In this document: piece by piece, positions 56,630 through 64,000 of the stretch
Position numbering within the stretch: the first letter of the stretch is position 1
Layout: the number at the start of each line of letters is the position of its first letter
Assembly: GCA_019022495.1 (NCBI GenBank)
Contig: JAFEKR010000038.1
Coordinates: 248,001 to 312,000, forward strand
Reading direction: 5' to 3'
Source of the DNA: Epichloe hybrida
Lineage: Eukaryota; Ascomycota; Sordariomycetes; Hypocreales; Clavicipitaceae
DNA length: 64,000 nt
Made by a program: the position numbers and the translations under genes
Notes under the pieces: model-generated
The model's database searches: none
The model's input: the letters and a program-made list of their open reading frames with translations, nothing else
What the model was told of the DNA's origin: nothing

Positions 56630-59600
56630 CTTTAGGGGGTTCTTTAGGGCCTATAGGTACTTTTTCTTAACCTATAGGGATACCTATATTATTTATAGGG
56701 TAATCCTTTAAACCTTAATTTAGATCTTATTATTATACTAAATTATTTTCCCCCTCTAAAGGGTTATCCCCTATAGAAAGCCTAGGTAATCCTTTAGAGA
56801 TAGGACCTATAGGTTTTATAATCTTAATAAAGCTAGTCTTTATAACTAGCCTTTTAGAGGGGATGTACACTAGGTAGGTATTAGAACCTAGTATAGCTAA
56901 TAATCTTCTAGGGATAGTCCTAGCTGCTAACTTCTAGGCTTTAGGTTATTTTTCTAGGGGGATTAAAATCTTATAGTGAGATCCTATAGCTCTAATACTG
57001 CTAATATTAGTTGTATAGGGCTGATTTAGCTCCCTAGCTAGTAGTTATTTAGGGCTTTTATCTTTTGTGGTATTAGCAGTTATATTAACTAGGTTAATAA
57101 CTGTAGGTAACATAAAACACCATAGATATAAGGGTCATTTTACCTACTAGATAGTAGCCCATAATTAATCTAGAATAGTATAAATTAAACGCTTTGCTAA
57201 TCTATTTTGCTTATAGATATAGGGACTAGAAGTTATAAATTTAATCCCTTTAGAATTCAACTAGGTTTAATAACTAGAATTGATTTCTTAGCCCCTATTA
57301 AAGTGAAGGTGCCTAGGATATTAACCTAGTTAATTTTTAAGCCCTCTAAAAAAGCCCTTAATAGCCCTATAAACAGTTAGGCCTTCCTTATTAGGTAATA
57401 AGAATACCCACTTATATCTAGTCTTTTAATTAACTAGAAATAAGCAAATTAACTATTTATTATATGGTATAGGGCTGATTTTTAGCGTATCCCTCTCTAT
57501 TTAATCTAGAGCTCTAGGGGGGTTAGGGATAGCTAATTTCCTAGGTCTTCTAACTACCTTAGATTAATCACAAGCTATATATTTAAAGTCTTTATCCTTA
57601 ATTTTAGAAAAATTAGGGATTCCTTTAGTAATTAAGCTAGTTTTCTTTAGTAAAGGAAGCCCTAGGTGCCCTAATTATATATGCCATAGGCTAGCTAGTT
57701 GTAGTAACTATTAATATTAAGAGTCTTTAGAGCCTAAATTAGAGTCTAGATTTGGGTCTAGATTAGGGCCTTCTCCCTTAGTCCCCTACTAGGCCCCTTA
57801 AGAACCATAGGCCTCTTAGAGAGGTATTAGGGACCTTTTTCCATTACTAAGGCTCTCTAATACCCCTAAATCTATTTCCTTAGATTTATAAGGGACCTAA
57901 CCTGGGGCTATAGGCGTTAGAGAAGAGACTAAATCCCCTAAATTATCCCGTATGATTTCTTTAATATTATTATTATTTTCGTTAATTTCGTCTAAATTAG
58001 AAGCCTAATCTAGCTTTTTAGAGGGAATTTAAACCTCTATAGGGTAGCTAACAGGGTAGCTATAACCCCTAAAGCTAGCATAGGTGAAAGGTTAGATATA
58101 ATGAGATTTATTACAGGGCCCTTTATGTAACTTAGGTGTAGATTGGTTCTTAACGTGAAAGAAAAAACCATGTTTTTCTATATCTAGGGTAGTAATATAA
58201 GACCTATCTTTAAGATATAGAAGGTTTCTTATAAGGCAACTACTAGATATATAGTGCGTAAGACCGCTAACTATATTAACATTAAGCTATGGAAAATATA
58301 GCACACCTTTTAGCACTAAGGTCCTATATTTATTAGGATTCTTTTAATATAGGACCTTAAAAACAGCACTACCATGGCCCTTAGGGCAAATAGGACTACC
58401 ACTGGTTATAATAGAGTTAGATTCCCTCTTTTTAAAAGAGGTATAATCCCTAAAGACCTCCCTAGAATTAACTATATATACAGTTAAACCTGTATTATAT
58501 AATAGGGCTTTTTTTATGTCTTTGCTATAATAATTAAAACCATTTAGGGTATTAATTTCTTGTTTTTCATTATCCGAATCACTAGAGCTAGAATTAGAGC
58601 TACTATTACTAGAGCTCTTATAACTAGCCTTATAACTACTAGGTTTCTTATATAGACTAAGGGCTCTGTTAGAAAGGTTATAATTTCCTAGCATAAAAGA
58701 ACTCTCTATAGGCTCTTTATTATCCTTTTTATCTAATTTCTAACCCTTTTACTTCTTTTTTTTCTTATTAGAATTAGAAGAGCCCTTATTTTCTTTAGAG
58801 CTTTCTTTCTTTTTCTTCTAACCTTTAGGGGCCTTTTCCTTATCTTTAGCACCCTTTTCTTAGTCTTTAGCCCTATAATTTAAGGCTTTAAATACTATAG
58901 ATAACTTATCTATCTATTTAGCTAGAAGGTCTGCTATTAAAAATTAAAAATTTAGGGTATTTAGGGGAGCCCCTATAGCCCTATTTATACGCATGCTAAA
59001 TCATTGCCTCTTAGCCCACTAAGGGAGGGTTAATTTTAGGGATTAAAGATATTAATTGACCTAATCTATAGGATTAATTAGGACCCCTAAAATCAATAAT
59101 CTAGCTTATAGATTATTAAAGACTACATTAAAAGCTTCTAAAGTCCTCTTAAAACCATGAAAATTCAGGTTATAAAAGTTAGAATATAGGGACCCCCTCT
59201 GGATTTTAACGCTATATAAATACTACTATATAAGTAAATTATAAGCTTCTTTAGGTAACTTTTGCTAAGTTATAGTGGCTTAGAGGCCTTCTGTATAACT
59301 ATCCCTTAGTAGCATAAGGATAATAGCTTAGTTAGCGTCCCCTAGCACCCTAGAAATATCCGGATTATCTAGAAATTTAGGCATACCTAAAGCTCTAAAT
59401 TAGATAGCTAGGGCTTATTTCAATTGGTTAAAATTTTCAGCTCCTTTAAGCTTAGCAGTCTCTAGGAAGCTATAAACCCTCTTATTAAATTCCTTAATAA
59501 TTAAATTATTAAAGGTAGCTTATATACAGCTAGATTTAGGTGCCTTATCTTAAATAGGCTCCTAAACTTGCTACTAACTAGCGGGCTTAGCAGCTTCCAC

Positions 59601-59772
59601 ACCCTCTATACCTCTATTATGAATAGCCATAGTTAGGGCCTCTAGCTTCTGTAATAATAGATTAATAGCATCTTGTTGCTTAATAACCTGCTCTTTTAGC
59701 TAGTTATTTAGAACCTCTTGCGCACTAAGATTAGGGGCTGGCTGCCCCTAACCTTATTAATTAGTATCTATC
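56630..59772 (-). pseudogene. Decayed Ty1/copia gag-pol
   Basis: Reading leftward on the minus strand: the gag start region near 59772 (start codon apparently ATG to ATA, then DTN) and EQVIKQQDAINLLLQKLEAL. The gag core follows (FRALGMPKFLDNPDISRVL, AIILMLLRDSYTEGL, YNLNFHGFKRTLEAFNVVF) and then a Lys/Ser-rich linker. The protease segment (58694-58344, the longest intact frame) has ALLYNTGLTVYIVN where the active site should read DTG. GAG-pre-integrase is LGHLGLPLLKKTSLITKGIP. Integrase is readable around 57502-57150 (IERDTLKISPIPYNK, then TRYKWVFLLPNKEG). RT is not clearly readable; sequence passes into gypsy near 56630. Stops at Gln/Arg positions show RIP decay. Confidence 0.8.
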
Positions 59773-59776
59773 TTCT

Positions 59777-59980
59777 AATTTTATAGAAGGGAAGTCTTCT
59801 ATTTGTACTAAAATTCCTTTTATTTATAGAAGGGAAAAAGCTTCTATACCCACTGAATTTCCTTTTTATAGAAGGGAAAAGCTTCTATACTTATTAAACT
59901 TCCTTTTTATAGAAGGGAAAGCTTCTATATTACTTATGCGCTTCCTTTTTTATAGAAGGGAAGTCTTCTATAACTATATG
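59777..59980. repeat. Five-copy tandem array of about 42-bp hairpin units before the copia gag
   Basis: TATAGAAGGGAA...CTTCTATA recurs at 59782, 59825, 59867, 59908 and 59951 (spacing 41-43 bp). Each unit is an 8-bp inverted repeat TATAGAAG/CTTCTATA around a short loop. The array lies immediately upstream of the copia gag start in that element's orientation. Confidence 0.85.
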
Positions 59981-60066
59981 TAATATAACCTAAAAGGAAT
60001 CTATAGTGATAGAAGCTAGGCTTATAACCTTTTAAAATATAAGAAGCTAGTTACTAGTTAGCAATA

Positions 60067-60537
60067 GCCAGAGTATTGTTTGTATTGTATTTATTGTATT
60101 TTTTCGGAAAAATTTGTATTTGTATTGTATTTAAAAAAAATTGTATTTATTAAATTATATTGTATTAAATACAAATTATTTTGTAGTGTAATTAGTGTAG
60201 TTACTACACTAACTACAAACAATACAAATGTATTGTTAGGTAAAAAAGAAGTGGGACTTTTTGTTAGCTAAGGTTATTATTAGGATTAAAAGAGAATTAG
60301 TTAATAGAATTCTTTTATTATTAGCTATTTTATCTAATTAGTTATATAATTTATAATATTATACTATTTTTAGCATTTTACTATAACTAGGGTTATATAT
60401 AATATTATAACTTTTTAATAATACTATTATACGTAATAGTTTATTTTACTAATATAACTTTAAGAAAAACCTTTTTATTATTTTATTTACTATTACTATA
60501 AATTATTTCCTATTTCTATAATTTATTATTATTTGTT
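60067..60537 (+). mobile_element. Truncated family A TIR transposon copy (left end)
   Basis: Starts GCCAGAGTATTG after TA (60065-60066) and matches 60725-61160 closely, then breaks off at about 60537. Confidence 0.75.
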
Positions 60538-60722
60538 AGGAGCGCAGAGGTTAGAGATAGGATTCATTGAAGCGGGTCTTCGGAGAACCTTTAGCCCATG
60601 CGAATAACAAAGAGGCTAGCTAGCTATAAAATAGCTATATGCTTATAAAGCAAGGTATTTATTAAAGACTATATATATTATTAGTGCTAGGTTAGAGATT
60701 AAAACCTTTACGCACCTACCCC
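60538..60722 (+). repeat. 185-bp repeat, inverted copy at 63812-63996
   Basis: From GGAGCGCAGAGGTTAGAGAT to CTACCCC it matches the reverse complement of 63812-63996 with scattered C/T and G/A differences. Less AT-shifted than its surroundings. It resembles an element end or LTR segment. Confidence 0.75.
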
Positions 60723-60724
60723 TA

Positions 60725-62563
60725 GCCAGAGTATTGTTTGTATTGTATTTATTGTATTTTTTCGGAAAAATTTGTATTTGTATTGTATTTGAAAAAATTT
60801 GTATTTATTATATTGTATTATATTAAATACAAATTATTTTGTAGTGTAGTTAGTGTAGTAACTACACTAACTACAAACAATACAAATGTATTATTAGGTA
60901 TAAAAAAAAAGTGGGACTTTTTATTAGCTAAGGTTATTATTAGGATTAAAAGAGAATTAGTTAATAGAAACCTTTTATTATTAGCTATTTTATCTAATTA
61001 GTTATATAATTTATAATATTATATTATTTTAAACATTTTACTATAACTAGTGTTATATATAATATTATAACTTTTTAATAATACTATTATACTTATTACT
61101 TTATTTTACTAATATAACTTTAAGAAAAGCCTTCTAATTATTTTATTTACTATTATTAGGAATTATTTTATATTTCTTTATTAATTTAATTAATTTAATT
61201 AAAAAATACCCTAAACTAATATAATTAAATTAAATTAGAAATCTAAATAAATATCTATAAGTTAATAGACTATATACTTAGTACTTAAATATTATTATTA
61301 ATAAAATAAGAACTTAAAAAAAGCTTAAACTATTTATTTACTATTTAAACTAATTAAATATTACTTTAAGCTTTATAATTCTAAAGCTTTAAGAAGTTAT
61401 ATATAGTAACTTTATATATCTTATTATAATAATATATAAAGAAAGAATATAATAGAAAATATTTATAATATTTATAATATTTTAATAGATTCTTAATAGT
61501 ATATTTTAGTTACCCTATATAGCTTAAATAAGCTATAGAAATAAGTTTAACTTATTTTTAAAAATAATAGTAAGACTAACTTTTATATAATATACTATAC
61601 TTATTATAAGAGATTTAATAACTTTAATAACCTTAATTACTATTATTACTATTATCTTACTTTTATTATTATTTTAAAAAACATAAAAAAGAAAACATTT
61701 TTATAATATTAATATTTTTAAAAACCTTAAAATACTAAGTTATTAAAAACTATAGCTTTTACTATAGTAATTTACTTATAATTACTAGTATTTATATTTA
61801 AGTTATTTATTTATTTTTTATTTTTTATTAAACTTTAACACTAATAATATTATAAGTAATCTTAGTAATCTTAGTAATCTTAGTAATCTTAGTAATCTTA
61901 GTAATCTTAGTAATCTTAGTAATAGTAATAGTAATATAGTAATATTAGTAATATTAGTATTATAAGCTATTATAAGCTATAATATATAATAAGCTATAAT
62001 AAGATATAATAAGTTACTTATATTAAGTTTACTAGTAGTTCTTTTTATAGTTTTTTTAAAATAAGTAATAATAATAATTTATAGAAAGATAAAATAATTT
62101 ATAGAAATAGTAATAATATAATAAGAAGGTTTTTCTTTAAGTTATATTAGGGAAATAAAGTATTAAGTTAAATAGTATTATTAAAAAAGTATAATATTAT
62201 ATATAACCTTACTTAGTTATAATAAAATTATAAAAATAATATAATATTATAAATTCTATAACTAATTTAATAAAATAGGTAATAATAAAAGCTTTTATAT
62301 AACTAGCTTTCTTTTAACCTTATAAATACTAATAACTATTAAAAAGTCTAATACTACATTTGTAGTATTTATAGTTAGTGTAGTTTAGGAAAAAAAATTT
62401 GTAGTGTAATATATTATAGTTTTTTTTTTTTATAGTTAGTGTAGTGTAGTTTTTTTTTCCTTATAGTTAGTATAGTTTATAGTGTAGTGTAGTTTATAGT
62501 GTAGTTACTACACTACACTATAAATACTACACTACACTACACGTTTTAGTGCAATACTCTGCT
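60725..62563 (+). mobile_element. Full-length family A TIR DNA transposon, 1839 bp
   Basis: Begins GCCAGAGTATTG and ends CAATACTCTGCT, with TA on both outer sides (60723-60724 and 62564-62565), the hallmark of Tc1/mariner-type insertion. Subterminal palindromic GTAGTGTAG/CTACACTAC repeats occur at both ends; a TAATCTTAG array lies inside (61853-61925). Size fits fungal Tc1/mariner (pogo/Fot1-like) elements, but no transposase frame survives. Short Ile/Tyr-rich open frames at the left end are repeat-derived. Confidence 0.8.
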
Positions 62564-62565
62564 TA

Positions 62566-63137
62566 AGATATAACTTAGGTTTTAAATAGTATAAGTAAGA
62601 TTAATATATAAAGTATAAGTAAGTAAAGGTATAATAAGAGTATAAGTAAAAGAATAGTAAGTAAAGGTATAATAAGAGTATAAGTAAAAGAATAGTAAGT
62701 AAAAAAGATAACCTTAGTAAGATAAGGAGTATTATTTTTAGCTAAGGGCTAGCTAGCTTTAGGGTTTTTAAGGGTATATTTAAGAGAAAAACTTATTAAC
62801 CTTAACTTAAAGGGAAGATAAGTAAGTTACTAGTAATAATAAAAAGCGAAGTTATTACCTAACTTAGTAATTTAATAATAATACTAGTTCTTACTATAGT
62901 AATAAAAGGTAAGTGCTTAAATAAGGGTAATAAACTATTTATATATTTCTTTATATATAGTATTTAGGCTACTAATAATCTATTAGTTTTATTAGAATAA
63001 AACACTAGTAACTTATTATATAAATTATACTATACTATAACTAGCTAAAGGGCTAGTCCTAATAAAGGGAATAATATTAAAGCTAGTTATATTTATTATA
63101 GGGGTATTTATAGCTAGAAATACCCTAAAAGCTAAGT
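62566..63137. other. AT-rich sequence without recognised feature
   Basis: Nothing recognised beyond a short direct repeat, AGTAAAGGTATAATAAGAGT, occurring twice near 62622 and 62661. Confidence 0.4.
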
Positions 63138-63257
63138 ATTAGGTGCGCGCGCGCGGCTTGATAATCAATTGTAAGGTGCGATGCGAGCGAGAGCTAGCAT
63201 TGGTGAATCTTTTGGTGGTTTAATGGCTTACCCGCATACCTTTAGGTTCTAACATTA
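63138..63257 (+). repeat. 120-bp direct repeat, copy 1
   Basis: GGCTTGATAATCAATTGTAA through TTCTAACATTA, repeated at 63607-63726 with C/T and G/A differences. It contains GAGAGCTAGCATT (63189-63201), whose exact inverse follows at 63256-63269. Confidence 0.85.
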
Positions 63258-63261
63258 ATGC

Positions 63262-63306
63262 TAGCTCTCATGGGTCTTCTAGTGTGCTAGTCCTAGGTTT
63301 GAATCC
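63262..63306 (+). other. tRNA-like A/B box pair, possible SINE head
   Basis: TAGCTCTCATGG (63262-63273) loosely fits a pol III A box, and GGTTTGAATCC (63296-63306) matches the B box at all but one position. Spacing is plausible. The cloverleaf is poor, so this is tRNA-derived at best and not a tRNA gene. Confidence 0.35.
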
Positions 63307-63606
63307 TCGTAGGTGGGGCGTGCACTAAGTCCTAGGTTTAATAGGTCTAGGTTTAAATTACTAGGCTAGGTGCTTACGTTAGGCTTATAGGGTAGGTATG
63401 GGCGCATACCTGCATAAGGTTATATACACTAGGTGATGTATAGGCCTAGCTGCCGTGCGTACTAGGCCTTAGGGGTTTATAATTAGTTAATTATCTTAGA
63501 GGCCATGGATGACTAGGCCTAATCTAAGCTAAGGTTGCGCACGTTGCTAGCCGCTAGCTAGTGGGGCCTTTGGCTTGGGGCGAGCCTTACGAGGGAAGGG
63601 ATAATT

Positions 63607-63726
63607 ATCAGGTGCACGCGCGTGGCTTGATAATCAATTGTAAGGTGCGATGCGAGCGAGAGCTAGCATTAGTGAATCTTTTGGTGGTTCAATGGCTTAC
63701 CCGCACACCTTCGGGTTCTGACATTA
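63607..63726 (+). repeat. 120-bp direct repeat, copy 2
   Basis: Less altered partner of 63138-63257 (for example GGTTCAATGGCTTACCCGCA where copy 1 has T or A replacements). Confidence 0.85.
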
Positions 63727-63811
63727 TGTCACAGCTTGCACCGAAAGGTTAAGAATGAAGTGATAGCTAAGACTATTGCAGTCACTGCTAGATAAATGCT
63801 AGCTAGAGGCG

Positions 63812-64000
63812 GGTGCGTGAAGGTTTTAATCTCTAACCTAGCACTAATAATATGCGTAGTCTTTAATAAATACCTTGCTTTATAAGCACGTAGCTATCTT
63901 ATAGCTAGCTAGCCTCTTTATTATTTACATAGCCTAAAGGTTCTCTAAAGACTTGCTTTAATAAATATCTTATCTTTAACCTCTACGCTCCTAATATAAT
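63812..64000 (-). repeat. Inverted copy of the 60538-60722 repeat, reaching the window edge
   Basis: Reverse complement of the 185-bp repeat; the remaining bases may continue beyond the window. Confidence 0.75.

Noticed and set aside
60080..61001. Two near-identical Ile/Tyr-rich frames (63 and 87 residues)
   Set aside because: Left-end repeat sequence of the two family A transposon copies; not a transposase.

Overview
The window is nuclear DNA of a filamentous ascomycete, most likely a sordariomycete and possibly Hypocreales. I base this on short introns (54-202 bp) with GTRNGT donors, on typical Pezizomycotina proteins, and on a two-compartment layout: a gene-bearing core (about 3.69-46.3 kb) between very AT-rich blocks full of repeats decayed by C-to-T/G-to-A change, the signature of repeat-induced point mutation (RIP). 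The species cannot be fixed from the sequence.

Gene-bearing core, left to right: a NudE dynein-regulator homologue (-); the ER E3 ubiquitin ligase Doa10 (-); a divergently placed membrane-anchored Ala/Ser-rich fungal protein of unknown function (+); a DIP5-type amino-acid permease (+); a frameshifted fragment of a glycyl-tRNA synthetase gene (+); a GC-rich conserved protein of unknown function (+); a CBM21 glycogen-targeting subunit of protein phosphatase 1 (-); a 5.6 kb gene-poor stretch; a second APC-superfamily permease (-); a MutY adenine DNA glycosylase (+); an orphan coding fragment (-); and a three-exon NADH:flavin oxidoreductase of the OYE superfamily (+). These are mostly housekeeping or transport genes. 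I see no biosynthetic gene cluster and no operon-like logic; neighbouring genes have their own promoters. Exon boundaries were worked out by hand and every spliced gene stays in frame.

Two small inverted-repeat elements sit in or beside the core: a 248 bp element with perfect 35 bp terminal inverted repeats (29983-30230) and a 362 bp element with about 110 bp arms flanked by TA (43800-44161).

AT-rich blocks: the left block (1-3690) holds pieces of a TA-flanked terminal-inverted-repeat DNA transposon, one copy apparently inserted into another. The right block (46.3-64 kb) holds a decayed zinc-finger/coiled-coil coding remnant in GATCGAAG-like repeats, a complete miniature LTR retroelement (TRIM), decayed Ty3/gypsy pieces in both orientations, a decayed Ty1/copia gag-pol on the minus strand preceded by a tandem hairpin array, a full-length 1.84 kb copy of the TIR transposon plus a truncated one, and a repeat module with tRNA-like promoter boxes.

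The strongest candidate for something undescribed is the TRIM at 48727-49223: 173 bp LTRs, a 5 bp target duplication, a polypurine tract, no coding capacity, and a primer-binding site that is a perfect 11-nt complement of its own LTR about 28 bp downstream of a TATA-like motif. This is the arrangement expected for Tf1-style self-priming.
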